This document shows, one piece after another, positions 45,830 through 55,222 of a stretch of 64,000 nucleotides of DNA; the stretch's first letter is position 1, and every line of letters starts with the position of its first letter. The position numbers were made by a program, and so were the translations under genes. A model generated the notes under the pieces. That model was not told where the DNA came from, did no database searches, and saw only the letters and a list, made by a program, of their open reading frames with translations. Source of the stretch: Brevundimonas sp. SORGH_AS_0993 (GTDB lineage: Bacteria > Pseudomonadota > Alphaproteobacteria > Caulobacterales > Caulobacteraceae); contig NZ_JAUTAH010000001.1 of the NCBI RefSeq assembly GCF_030818545.1, forward strand, positions 2,485,001 to 2,549,000, written 5' to 3'.

Positions 45830-48292
45830 AGTTCACCCTCTCCTGGCTGAAGGACCACCTCGAAACCGAGGCGGACGTGCATCGGATCGCCGAGGCCATG
45901 ACCATGGCCGGGCTGGAGGTCGAGGACGTTCTCGATCCCGCCGCCAAACTGGCGCCCTTCACCGTGGCCAAGATCGTTTCGGCCGATCGTCACCCCAACG
46001 CCGACCGGCTGCAGGTCTGTCAGGTCGAGACGGTGGACGGGATGAAGGAGATCGTTTGCGGCGCGCCGAACGCGCGGGCGGGCCTGACCACCATCTACGC
46101 CCCCATCGGCGCCTATGTGCCGGGCCTGGGCGTCACCCTGGTCGAGAAGCCGGTGCGCGGCGTGGTGTCCAATGGGATGCTGTGTTCGGCGTCGGAGCTG
46201 GAGCTGGCCGACGAAAGCGACGGCATTCAGGAACTGCCGCCCGAAATCCCGGTCGGAACCCCGGTCGCGGGCCTGTTCGGCGCCGAGCCCGTCATCGACT
46301 TCGAGGTCACGCCGAACCGGCCCGACTGGCTGGGCGTCGCCGGGATCGCGCGCGATCTGGCGGCCGCCGGCGTCGGCAAGCTGAAGCATTTCGACATCGC
46401 CGTGGTGCGCGGGGGTTTCCCCTCGCCGATCTCGGTGCGGCTGGAGGCGCCCGAGATGTGCCCGGTCTTCGCCGGGCGGGTTATCCGGGGCGTGAAGAAC
46501 GGCCCGTCGCCGGCCTGGCTGCAGAAGCGGCTGACGGCCATCGGTGTGAAATCTCATAATCGACTGGTCGATGTGACCAATCTGATCGCCTACGACCGCG
46601 CGCGGCCGCTGCACGTCTATGACTTGGCCAAGCTGTCGGGGACCGAGATCGTGGTGCGGGGCGGTCTGACCTCCGCCGAGACCGCCCATATCGAGGGTGG
46701 CGAGGTCGAACATCTGATCGCGCTGGACGGCAAGACCTACGCCGCTGCGGCGACTGACTGCGTCATCGCGGACGCCAATGGAGAACGCCCCATCGGTCTG
46801 GGCGGCGTCATGGGCGGGGAATCGACCGGTTGCGACGAGACCACCACCGACGTCTTCCTGGAAAGCGCCTGGTTCGACCCGCTGGTCATCGCCCAGACAG
46901 GGCGCACGCTGGGCATCCATTCCGACGCCCAGTATCGGTTCGCGCGCGGCGTCGATCCGGTTTCGGTCACGCCGGGGCTGGAACTGGCCACACGGCTGAT
47001 CCTGGACCTGTGGCGGGGGCGAGCCGTCCGACATCGTCTTCGTCGGCGAACCCCCGGCTGGGCCTTCGCCCTTCGCCTTCGACCCCGCCCATGTGAAGCG
47101 TCTGACAGGCATGGACCTGGCGGACGACCGGATCGGGACCATCCTGGGCCAGCTGGGCTTCCTGGTGCAGGCCGCGCCCGCCGGTCAGGCCGCGCCGTGG
47201 GTCGTCACCCCGCCGTCGTGGCGCCGCGACGTGGAAGGCCCCGCCGATCTGGTGGAAGAGGTGGCGCGGATCGAGGGCTTCGACAGCCTGCCCGACACGC
47301 CCCTGCCCGAGGTCGCGCGTCCGGCCGGCGGGGTGCTGAACCCCCGTCAGGCCCGCGTCCGCACGGCGCGGCGCGCCCTGGCGGCCCTGGGTTACGCCGA
47401 GGCCGTCACCTGGTCCTTCACCAAACAGTCGACGGCGGCCCTGTTCGGCGGCGGCCCAGAAATCTCGAATGGGCGTCTGGTGCTGGAGAACCCCATCGCG
47501 GCCGATCTGGACTGCATGCGGCCCTCGGCCCTGCCGAACCTGACCCAGGCCGCCGCCCGCAACGCCGCGCGCGGTTTCGCCGACGCGGCGCTGTTCGAGA
47601 TCGGCCCGATCTATCTGGGCGACGGGCCAGGCGATCAGCGCACGGTCATCGCCGGGCTTGTCGCGCCGCACGCCGCCCGCCACTGGGCCGGTCCCGACGA
47701 GGACGCCCTGTTCGCGCTGAAGGGCGACCTGACCGCCGTGCTGGAGGAGATCGGCGCGCCGGTCGCCTCGCTGCAACTGGTTCAGGGCCAGAACCGCGAC
47801 TGGTGGCACCCCGGCCGTTCGGCCCGGCTGCAGCTGGGGCCGAAGAATGTGATGGTCGAGTTCGGCGAACTGCACCCGCGCGTGCTGAAGGCGCTGGACG
47901 CGGATGCGCCGATGCTGGCCTTCGAGATCGTGCTGGACAATGTGCCCGAGCCGCGCGGCCAGAAAGGCAAGAATGGGTCCGGCAAGGCGCGGGGATCGGC
48001 CGACCTGTCGACCCTGATGCCCCTGACCCGCGACTTCGCCTTCGTGGTCGAGGAGTTGAAGCCCGTGGGCGATCTGGTCCGCGCGGCCGCCGGCGCCGAC
48101 AAGGCCCTGATCGCCGACGTCCGCGTCTTCGACGTCTATCGCGGCAAGGGCGTGGACGAGGGCTTCAAGTCCGTCGCCCTGGAGGTCGTCATCCAGCCGC
48201 GCGACGCCACCCTGACCGAAGCCGAGATCGAGGCCCTGACCGCCAAGATCGTGGCGGCCCTGGAGAAGCAGGGCGGCAGGCTGCGGGGGTAA
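45826..48292 (+). pseudogene. pheT: Phenylalanyl-tRNA synthetase beta subunit, with a +1 frameshift
   Basis: The N-terminal part carries the EMAP-like tRNA-binding domain ([24 protein letters not shown]) and the B3/B4 editing region; the C-terminal part has the B5 and catalytic-like domains and the FDX-ACB anticodon-binding domain to TAA 48292. At 47011-47020 (TGGCGGGGGC) one extra base breaks the frame near residue 396: removing one G restores [14 protein letters not shown], the expected family sequence, and an 821-residue protein. Since PheT is essential, the frameshift is most likely a sequencing or assembly error. Confidence 0.93.
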
Positions 48293-48377
48293 AGGTCGGG
48301 AGCGGCTTTCCGGCGCGATCCTGAAGGCCGCCTTTCGACCTGCTGCGGATATTCCACATGCGCCATTGGGGTTCCGT

Positions 48378-48842
48378 ATGAAACGGCACACGCTGTATTT
48401 CCCAGCCTTAGTTGTCGCTATTGTTGGCGGCGCGACGGTGGCCTTTTACGCCGTCTATCCTAATGTCGGCTTCCTTGTTCGGCCTGTGACCTACGTTTGC
48501 GCCGCCACTGCTTTGGTCCTGTTTCTCCGAATGGTTTTCGATCCTCGATTTCACCGTGGCATCGCGGCTGCCAATCGAGAGATGCATGGTGGCCAGTCAT
48601 TTCGGTCCAGATGGCCTAAACTGAGGGATCCTGAGTGGGGACTGTTCGGCTCACGCGCCGGCGACAAATCGCTGCTGTTCGTCAGAACCGCACTGTTCTT
48701 TGAGTTTGGCGTTGCAATGCTGTTTGGTCGTGTGCGGCCCGATCTGACGCTGCTGGCTGCCGCGTCGTTTGGGGTGGCGATCATGCTATCGCTCTTGAAC
48801 GTTGGGCTGAAACCCTCAGCGCCACATCCCAAAGCCAGCTAA
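48378..48842 (+). CDS. Small membrane protein of unknown function
   Basis: A 154-residue protein with two N-terminal transmembrane helices (LYFPALVVAIVGGATVAFYAVY and VRPVTYVCAATALVLFLRMVF), a soluble middle (DPRFHRGIAAANREMHGGQSFRSRW) and two more hydrophobic helices near the C-terminus (LLFVRTALFFEFGVAMLFG, LTLLAAASFGVAIMLSLLNVGL). No known family. Codon use is clearly less GC-rich than the neighbours, suggesting transfer. ATG 48378 is the first standard start. Confidence 0.6.
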   Translation: MKRHTLYFPALVVAIVGGATVAFYAVYPNVGFLVRPVTYVCAATALVLFLRMVFDPRFHRGIAAANREMHGGQSFRSRWPKLRDPEWGLFGSRAGDKSLLFVRTALFFEFGVAMLFGRVRPDLTLLAAASFGVAIMLSLLNVGLKPSAPHPKAS

Positions 48843-49034
48843 CCCTGGCTGACGGCCCACTACGATTGTGTTGTGGCTCAAAGGCGATGCAGGCTTCATG
48901 TGAAAGCCGTTTCACGCTGCATCCCGTAAGTTCCCGTTAACCTTGAAGCCGCAAGGCTGCCGCAAAGGTCGGGGACGGTGGTGCAAACCCGGCGCGTCCG
49001 CCGGCCGTCCCCCTCGCCGTCCTCGGAGCGCCCC

Positions 49035-49643
49035 ATGCATCGTCGCCAACTGATCCTGTCCGGCCTGGCCACGGCGGCCGGCGCTTCGTCGATGGGCGCC
49101 TGCGCCACGGCGCCGGCTAATCCCAACTATCCGATCGCCTCGGACGAACGGGCCCAGGCCTACAGCTTCGATGAACTGGTGGCGGCGGGATCGCGCGAAC
49201 TGGGCATCGCGGCCGAGGTCGTGGGCGGCGCCATCGAACGGGTCTTCGCCGACCAGGGCGATCGTCCGACCGCCTATATCGCAGGCGAGGAGGGGGCGGG
49301 CTCCTTCGTCGTGGGCGCGCGTTACGGCCGCGGCGCTTTGCACATGAAGGACCTGTCGGCCTCGCAGGAGGTGTTCTGGCAGGGCGCCTCGATCGGCTGG
49401 GACTGGGGTGGCAACGCCAGCCGGGTCTTCACCCTGGTCTATGGCCTGTATCACCCCGACATGCTCTATCGCCGCTATCCGGGGGTGGAGGGCTCGGCCT
49501 ATCTGGTCGCCGGCCTGGGCGTGAACTACCAGCGCGCCGACGGCATCGTCCTGGCGCCGATCCGCACGGGCGTCGGCCTGCGCCTGGGCGCCAACGTCGG
49601 CACCATGAGCTACAGCCGCCAGCGGAATTTGTTGCCTTTCTAG
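49035..49643 (+). CDS. DUF1134 (EipA-like envelope integrity) protein
   Basis: A 202-residue exported protein of the DUF1134/EipA family, known in alphaproteobacteria for a role in cell-envelope integrity. Family blocks are AAEVVGGAIERVFADQGDRPTAYIAGEEGAGSFVVGARYGRGALHMK, QEVFWQGASIGWDWGGNASRVFTLVYGL and IRTGVGLRLGANVGTMSYSRQR. The N-terminus (HRRQLILSGLATAAGASSMGAC) looks like a signal with a possible lipobox Cys. ATG 49035 is chosen because it begins the signal peptide. Confidence 0.88.
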   Translation: MHRRQLILSGLATAAGASSMGACATAPANPNYPIASDERAQAYSFDELVAAGSRELGIAAEVVGGAIERVFADQGDRPTAYIAGEEGAGSFVVGARYGRGALHMKDLSASQEVFWQGASIGWDWGGNASRVFTLVYGLYHPDMLYRRYPGVEGSAYLVAGLGVNYQRADGIVLAPIRTGVGLRLGANVGTMSYSRQRNLLPF

Positions 49644-49694
49644 GGGCGTTCTGCTCGCGACGCGGTCGCTCGCGGCTTGGGCGCGTGAGGGTTT

Positions 49695-50588
49695 CTAGCT
49701 CGCCAACCGCAGCGGCGGCGGGGCGTCGATCACCGCCGTCAGTCCCTCTCGCCAGGTCGGGTAGCGCGGGCGCCAGCCCAGCTCGGCCTTGGCCAGTGCG
49801 TTCGAGACGCGCTTGGAATCCAGGTAGAAACGCCGCATGGCCGCGCTGACCGAGGGATCGTCCAACTGGACCTCGGGCGGGCGGGGCAGACCCATCCGCT
49901 CGGCCGCCCATTCCATCACCACATCGGCGGGCGCCGGCTCGTCGTCGGTCAGATTGTAGGCGGCGCCCGGTCGCGGGCGGGCCATCGAGGCGAACAGGCC
50001 CGAGACGATGTCGTCCACATGGATGCGGTTGAAGATCTGGCCAGGCTTCCTGACCAGGCGCGCGCTGCCGTCGCGTAAGCGGTCCACCAGGCTGCGCCCC
50101 GGCCCGTAGAAGCCGGGCAGGCGGAAGATCTGCACCGTCAGCCCCATGCCGCGCGCGCCGTCCAGCCAGTCGCGCTCGGCCCGGACGCGACGGGCGCCCT
50201 CCAGAGCGGCGGCGTTCAGCGGCCCGTCCTCGAACACCCAGCCGCCGGCGCGGTCGCCATAGACGGCGGTGGAGGACAGATAGCCGATCCAGTCGGGCCA
50301 GGCGTTGGCGGCCAACGGCGCCAGGGCGCGCAAGCCCGGACAACCCTGACCGTCGGGCGCCGCCGTGATCAGGACGGCCGCAGCCTGCTCCAGCGCCGCC
50401 TTCAGCGCTTCGGCGTCTGCGGGGTCCAGGGCCGCGATCCCCTCGGCCGCCAGGGCCTGGCGTCGGGCGGCGTCGCGCGCGGTGGCCCAGGCCCGGCCGC
50501 CGCGGCGGATCGCCTCGAGCGCCGCCGCGCGCCCGACATAGCCGCCGCCGAAGACCAGCAGGGACGGGGCGGGGGCGGCGGTCGGCAT
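49695..50588 (-). CDS. NAD(P)-dependent epimerase/reductase (SDR, YeeZ-like)
   Basis: A 297-residue extended SDR protein. The nucleotide loop is FGGGYVGRAAALEA; YLSSTAVYGDRAGGWVFED matches the active-site region, although the usual Y-x3-K is not clear and may be lost, as in YeeZ-like members. RLPGFYGPGRSLVDRLRDG and FNRIHVDDIVSGL are family blocks. It begins 23 bp after the sqdB stop, so the two are probably co-transcribed. Substrate unknown. Upstream starts overlapping sqdB are rejected. Confidence 0.8.
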   Translation of the reverse strand: MPTAAPAPSLLVFGGGYVGRAAALEAIRRGGRAWATARDAARRQALAAEGIAALDPADAEALKAALEQAAAVLITAAPDGQGCPGLRALAPLAANAWPDWIGYLSSTAVYGDRAGGWVFEDGPLNAAALEGARRVRAERDWLDGARGMGLTVQIFRLPGFYGPGRSLVDRLRDGSARLVRKPGQIFNRIHVDDIVSGLFASMARPRPGAAYNLTDDEPAPADVVMEWAAERMGLPRPPEVQLDDPSVSAAMRRFYLDSKRVSNALAKAELGWRPRYPTWREGLTAVIDAPPPLRLAS

Positions 50589-50611
50589 GGCTTCGGTCGG
50601 GCTTTCGGCGG

Positions 50612-51841
50612 TCAGGCGGTGCGGCTTTGGGCGGGCGGCGCATCGAACGGCCGCGCTTGGTTTTCCAGCGCCTCGGCCCGGCGTTGGTTCCAGGCGGAGA
50701 CGCAAGGCACGCGCGTCAGGTCCGCCCGGTCGGCGTAGCGGCGGGCGATCTCGGTCACGTCGCGCATCAGCCCCTCGGCCAGGGTGATCGGCTTCAGCCC
50801 CAGTTCCTTGAACTGGTCGTTGGCGACGACCAGGTCGTTCTCCTCGGCCTCCTGGCGCGGGTTGGGAACGTTGTGGATGGCGGCGCCGGTCATGTCGGCG
50901 ACCATTTGGGCCAGGTCGCGCACGCGCCGGCTTTCGGTCATCTGGTTCAGGATCTTGACCCGGTCGCCGCGCCGGGGCGGGTTGTTCAGCGCCAACTCGA
51001 CGCAGCGCACCGTGTCCTGAATATGGATGAAGGCGCGCGTCTGGCCGCCCGATCCATGCACCGTCAGCGGATAGCCGACCGCCGCCTGCATCAGGAACCG
51101 GTTCAGCACCGTGCCGTAGTCGCCGTCATAGTCGAAGCGGTTGATCAGCCGCGCGTCCTTGCGCGTCTCTTCGGTCTGGCAGCCCCAGACGATCCCCTGG
51201 TGCAGGTCGGTGATCCGCAGCCCGTCGTTCTTGGCGTAGAACTGGAACAGCAGGGCGTCCTGGGTCTTGGTCATGTGATAGATGCTGCCCGGATTGGGCG
51301 GGAACAGGATTTCCTGTTCGGTCGGGCCGAAGTCGGTGTCCACCGTGACCTTCAGATAGCCCTCGGGGATGCGCAGGCCGGCGGTCGTATAGCCATAGAC
51401 CCCCATGGTGCCCAGATGGGCCAGATGCACGTCGCGCCCGCTCTCGACGATGGCGGCCAGCAGATGGTTGGTGGCGTTGATGTTGTTGTCGACGGTGTAG
51501 AGCTTGTGCCGCGCCGACTTCATCGAATAGGGGGCCGCGCGCTGCTCGGCGAAGTGGACGACGCTGTCGGGCCGAAGGTCGCGGATCAGGGCGACCAGGC
51601 GGTCGAATTCCTTGCCCACCGTCATGTTGACGAAGCCGATGTCGCGGCCCGAGACATCCTTCCAGGCCCGGATCCGCTCGCCCATGGTGCGGATCGGCGT
51701 CAGGGACTGGACCTCCAGTTCGTTGTCGATGTTCCGGCGGCTGAGGTTGTCGACGATGGTGACGTCCCACCCCCCCGCCGACAGGTGCAGCGCCGTGGGC
51801 CAGCCGCAGAAGCCGTCGCCGCCCAGAACCAGAACGCGCAT
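50612..51841 (-). CDS. sqdB: UDP-sulfoquinovose synthase
   Basis: A 409-residue SDR enzyme that makes UDP-sulfoquinovose from UDP-glucose and sulfite, the head-group donor for the sulfolipid SQDG. The NAD loop VLVLGGDGFCGWPTALHLS and the longer family signature DNLSRRNIDNELEVQSLTPI are diagnostic. HLGTMGVYGYT and Y-x3-K in GSIYHMTKTQDALLFQFYAKN complete the active site. The sulfolipid glycosyltransferase is not in the window. ATG 51841 is preferred over an upstream in-frame start. Confidence 0.93.
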   Translation of the reverse strand: MRVLVLGGDGFCGWPTALHLSAGGWDVTIVDNLSRRNIDNELEVQSLTPIRTMGERIRAWKDVSGRDIGFVNMTVGKEFDRLVALIRDLRPDSVVHFAEQRAAPYSMKSARHKLYTVDNNINATNHLLAAIVESGRDVHLAHLGTMGVYGYTTAGLRIPEGYLKVTVDTDFGPTEQEILFPPNPGSIYHMTKTQDALLFQFYAKNDGLRITDLHQGIVWGCQTEETRKDARLINRFDYDGDYGTVLNRFLMQAAVGYPLTVHGSGGQTRAFIHIQDTVRCVELALNNPPRRGDRVKILNQMTESRRVRDLAQMVADMTGAAIHNVPNPRQEAEENDLVVANDQFKELGLKPITLAEGLMRDVTEIARRYADRADLTRVPCVSAWNQRRAEALENQARPFDAPPAQSRTA

Positions 51842-52200
51842 GAAATGAAGCCTCGTTGGTCGTCTCAAACTCCATGCCTAGCCCATGCGGCGCGCGGCGG
51901 CAAAGCATCGGAGGGTATCGGGGCTGCGACACCTTGACGAATATCTCTTGGAAAGGCGCGTCGCACAGGCTAAGTCATCCCCGTCTCCCACTCATGACGC
52001 AGCTTTCCGGATGAACGTCCGGCTGTTCGCGGCTTGAGCCGATCATGACGGTCGGTCCCGAAAGGACCAGCGCACCATGCGGGCGGCAAGGCATTCCGAC
52101 AGATCGACAATCGGGGATCGGCCCCGGGCGAAACGGAACCACGAAACGGACGGACCCGGCCTTTCAGGCGTCGGCTCCGACCCTGCACACGGTAGCGGGC
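51842..52200. other. Intergenic region between sqdB and the DUF4167 gene
   Basis: A 359-bp divergent gap. A short hairpin GGTCC-CGAAA-GGACC lies at 52054-52068, without a T-run. The frame of the DUF4167 gene stays open upstream to 52045, but that extension lacks family sequence. No clear promoter boxes, RNA gene or repeat. Confidence 0.4.
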
Positions 52201-53124
52201 ATGAGAGATTTCAAGGGCATGAAGCGTCAACGCGGACGCAATCGGAACAAGGCGGGGGCGAACAACGCCAACAGCGCCAATCCGAATCGTTCGTGGGATT
52301 CGCAAGGCCCCGAGAACATCAAGGTTCGGGGGAACGCCCAGACCGTCTATGAACGCTATCAGCAGTTGGCCCGCGACGCGGCCTCCAGCGGCGACCGGGT
52401 TCTGGCCGAAAACTATCAGCAGCACGCCGAACACTATTATCGCGTCCTGAGGGCGCTGCAGCCGCAGCGGTCCTTCTCGGACATCGCCGCGCGCGAACAG
52501 TCGAACCAGGGCTTCGACATCGATTTCGAAGATGAATCGGGCGCCCAGGCCGCCGCCTTCGTCGCCGCCCAGCAGGCCGCCGAGCGCCAGGCCCAGGACG
52601 CCGCCGAACGGGCCGAGCAGAACCAGAACCGCGATCAGAACCGGGACCGCGACCGCGACTTCAACCGCGACCGGGATCAGAATCGGGACCAGAATCGTGA
52701 ACCGCGCGAACCCCGCGAGGACGGCGAGGCCCGCGCCGAGGGCGAGGGCGGCGGTCGCCGCGAAAGCCGCCGCGAACGCTGGGAACGTCGCCGCGAGGAA
52801 CGCAACCGTCGCTTCGAAACCCAGGAGAACCTCGGCGGCGAGGCCGACACGGTCGTCACCGCCGATGCGCCGGTCGAGGCCGTGCCCGTCGTCGCTGCAC
52901 CCGAACCCGCCGTAGAGACCGAGACGGAGGCCGCCCGTCCGGCGCGCCGCACCCGCCGTCCGGCCGCCGCCGCTGTCGAGGACGAGGCGCCCGCCGCCCT
53001 GCCGGGCTTCCTGACCCGCGCGCCCGCCACCCCCGCGCCCGCCGCATCGAGCGAGGAGGCCGAGGCCGCGCCGCGTCGCCGCGCCCCGCGTCGCAAGGCC
53101 GAAACGGCCGCCAGCGAAGACTGA
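52201..53124 (+). CDS. DUF4167 protein
   Basis: A 307-residue protein. The N-terminal 110 residues (MKRQRGRNRNK, SWDSQGPENIKVRGNAQTVYERYQQLARDAASSGDRVLAENYQQHAEHYYRVL) are the DUF4167 domain found across Alphaproteobacteria. The rest is low complexity: alanine/glutamine stretches, then RDQNRDRDRDFNRDRDQN-type repeats, an Arg/Glu-rich block, and an Ala/Pro-rich tail ending with basic residues. The charged, RNA-binding-like composition suggests nucleic-acid contact; function unknown. Confidence 0.88.
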   Translation: MRDFKGMKRQRGRNRNKAGANNANSANPNRSWDSQGPENIKVRGNAQTVYERYQQLARDAASSGDRVLAENYQQHAEHYYRVLRALQPQRSFSDIAAREQSNQGFDIDFEDESGAQAAAFVAAQQAAERQAQDAAERAEQNQNRDQNRDRDRDFNRDRDQNRDQNREPREPREDGEARAEGEGGGRRESRRERWERRREERNRRFETQENLGGEADTVVTADAPVEAVPVVAAPEPAVETETEAARPARRTRRPAAAAVEDEAPAALPGFLTRAPATPAPAASSEEAEAAPRRRAPRRKAETAASED

Positions 53125-53195
53125 AAGCAACCCTGACGGGCATGTTTACCTGAACGCAACCCTTGCGCGCGATTCTGCGTCGCAGGGAGAGCGTC

Positions 53196-54464
53196 ATGGA
53201 ATTCGTCCTGTTGGGTTTCATTCTGCTTGTGGCCGCGGCCGTGGCCGGGGCGGGTTGGCGACAGGCTTTCCGCGCCCGCCAGGAGGCCGTCGCCCTGAGG
53301 CGGCTCAATCTCGATCTGCAACGCCGTCTCGCGGCGTGGGAATCCGACACTGACGCCGCGCGGCGGGTCGAGGAGCATCACGTCCAGTCCGCCCTTTTGC
53401 GCGCCGTGGGGCGCGAACTGCGCACGCCCCTGACCACGGTGATGGGCTTCGCCCAATGGCTGGGGTCGGCGCCCGACGCCGACCCCCTGACCCACCGCCA
53501 GGCCCAGGCCCTGCGCCGGATCGAGGCGGCAGCCGGCGTCCTGTGGGGGTTGGTCGAAGAGGCGGACGATCTGGCCGCGACGCCGGATGGAGGCTGCCGC
53601 CTGTCGATCCAGCGGCTGGACCTGCGACTGGCGCTGCTCCAGGTCTGCGAGGGCCTGGAGCCCCAGGCCATGGCGGCGGGCGTGATTCTGGCGTGTCCGC
53701 CGGCGGCTGCCGGGCTGGGCGTCGCCGTCGATCCCGCGGCCCTGCGCGGCCTGCTGCGTAGGCTGCTGAAGCCCGCCTTGCGTCACACGCCGCCGGGCGG
53801 GGCCGTTCGAATGACCCTGGCGCGCGTCGAGGGCCGGGTGACGGCGACGGTGCTGGACCCGGGCGGGTCGGCGACCGATCCGCTGGATCGCCTAAACGGG
53901 TCCATGGCCGGCTCTCTGGGCGGCTCTCTGGGCGTCGAGACCGTGCGGACCCTGGCCCAGCGGATGGGCGGGACGCTGGAGGCGCGGGCGGATGCGGACG
54001 GGACGCTGTACGTCCTGGGCCTGCCGGCGGCGGGCGCGCCCGTCGTGGCCGTTCGCGCGGGCGCGGTGGTGCTGCACATCGAGGACGATCCCGCCAACAT
54101 CGCCCTGATGCGCCAGGTGACGCAGGCGCTGGGCCTGACCTTCTATGCCGCGACCTCGGGCGTCGAGGGGCTGGACCTGGCGCGGGCGCTGCGGCCCGAT
54201 GCGATCCTGCTGGACATCGACCTGCCCGACATGGACGGCCACGAGGTGCGAACGCGGCTGGCGCTGGACCCCAAGACCTGCGCCGTGCCGGTCGTGGCGG
54301 TGACGGCCGCCGCCGGACAGGACGACATCCGCAAGGCCCAGGCCCTGGGCTTCGAAGCCTATCTGACCAAGCCGCTGGACCTGACGGCGCTGGCCGCCGT
54401 CCTGGCGGCCGTGCTGGGCGACGACGGGCCGGAAGCGGTTCCGTCGGCGGAGGCGATGCTCTAA
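53196..54464 (+). CDS. Histidine-kinase-like protein lacking the catalytic His, fused to a receiver domain
   Basis: A 422-residue protein with one N-terminal transmembrane helix (VLLGFILLVAAAVAGAGW), a coiled-coil stretch, a HisKA-like domain, a degenerate ATPase region and a receiver domain. In the H-box AVGRELRTPLTT, Arg73 replaces the phospho-acceptor His. The N-box is also degraded (RRLLKPALRHTPPGG lacks the Asn). The receiver domain (VLHIEDDPANIAL, Asp340 in ILLDIDLPDMDG, Lys in LTKPLD) looks intact. It probably cannot autophosphorylate and may act as a scaffold or receive phosphate from another kinase. Confidence 0.85.
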   Translation: MEFVLLGFILLVAAAVAGAGWRQAFRARQEAVALRRLNLDLQRRLAAWESDTDAARRVEEHHVQSALLRAVGRELRTPLTTVMGFAQWLGSAPDADPLTHRQAQALRRIEAAAGVLWGLVEEADDLAATPDGGCRLSIQRLDLRLALLQVCEGLEPQAMAAGVILACPPAAAGLGVAVDPAALRGLLRRLLKPALRHTPPGGAVRMTLARVEGRVTATVLDPGGSATDPLDRLNGSMAGSLGGSLGVETVRTLAQRMGGTLEARADADGTLYVLGLPAAGAPVVAVRAGAVVLHIEDDPANIALMRQVTQALGLTFYAATSGVEGLDLARALRPDAILLDIDLPDMDGHEVRTRLALDPKTCAVPVVAVTAAAGQDDIRKAQALGFEAYLTKPLDLTALAAVLAAVLGDDGPEAVPSAEAML

Positions 54465-54501
54465 GGGTGGGCGTGAATTAAGGATCGCTCAAGGCAAGCC
54501 C

Positions 54502-55158
54502 ATGCGTCTGTTCGTTCGCCTCGCCTCGCTCGCCGCGCTGGTCGCCGCAGCCGCCTGTGCGACGCCGCCGCCGCCCCCGCCCGCCCCGCCGCCGGCGCCG
54601 GGCGCGACGGTTCTGATGGACTGGCGCGGTGTCATCACGAGCGCCGACCGCGACCGCTATCAGCGCCGTCAGGCCGCCTGGGACCTGGCCCTGCAGCAGG
54701 CGCAGCGGCAGAAGGGATCGGGCGATCTGACCCGTCTGGGCGACCTGATCCGGCCGGGCGCGGACCGCCCCGGCGTGACGCCGCCGGTCGGCGACTATCG
54801 CTGCCGCACGGTCAAGCTGGGCTCTCAGGGCGGCGAGGACGGCCTGGGCTCTGTCGTCTATGGCTGGTTCGCCTGCCGCATCGAACAGACGCCGCAGGGC
54901 CTGCGGTTCACCAAGCTGACGGGGTCGCAGCGGCCGTCGGGCCTGCTGTATCCGGAGAACGACCGACACATGGTGCTGCTGGGCGCCCTGGCCCTGGCGC
55001 AGGAGCCGACGGCCGGCGCCTATGGCCGCAATCCCGACCGCGACTTGGTCGGCGTGCTGGAACGGATCGGCGAGGCGCGCTGGCGGCTGGTGACGCCGTG
55101 GCCGGCCTATGAATCGAACCTGGACCTGATCGAACTGGTTCCCGTCCGGCGGGGATGA
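54502..55158 (+). CDS. DUF4893 lipoprotein (first of a tandem pair)
   Basis: A 218-residue secreted protein. The signal ends in a likely lipobox (VAAAAC, Cys19), then a proline-rich spacer. The DUF4893 domain (about 60-215) shows GDYRCRTVKLGSQ, VVYGWFACRIE, LTGSQRPSGLLYPENDRHMVLLGAL, DRDLVGVLERIGEARWRLVTPWP. It is paralogous to the next gene, 65 bp downstream. Function unknown; probably periplasmic. Confidence 0.85.
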   Translation: MRLFVRLASLAALVAAAACATPPPPPPAPPPAPGATVLMDWRGVITSADRDRYQRRQAAWDLALQQAQRQKGSGDLTRLGDLIRPGADRPGVTPPVGDYRCRTVKLGSQGGEDGLGSVVYGWFACRIEQTPQGLRFTKLTGSQRPSGLLYPENDRHMVLLGALALAQEPTAGAYGRNPDRDLVGVLERIGEARWRLVTPWPAYESNLDLIELVPVRRG

Positions 55159-55222
55159 GGCGCGGCTGAACCCTGCGCGGCCTTGACCGTTTCCTTCGCT
55201 CCACCTGTGCGAGGAGACCCCG

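Noticed and set aside
52045..52200. 52-codon upstream extension of the DUF4167 protein
   Set aside because: No family similarity; the ATG at 52201 begins the conserved domain.
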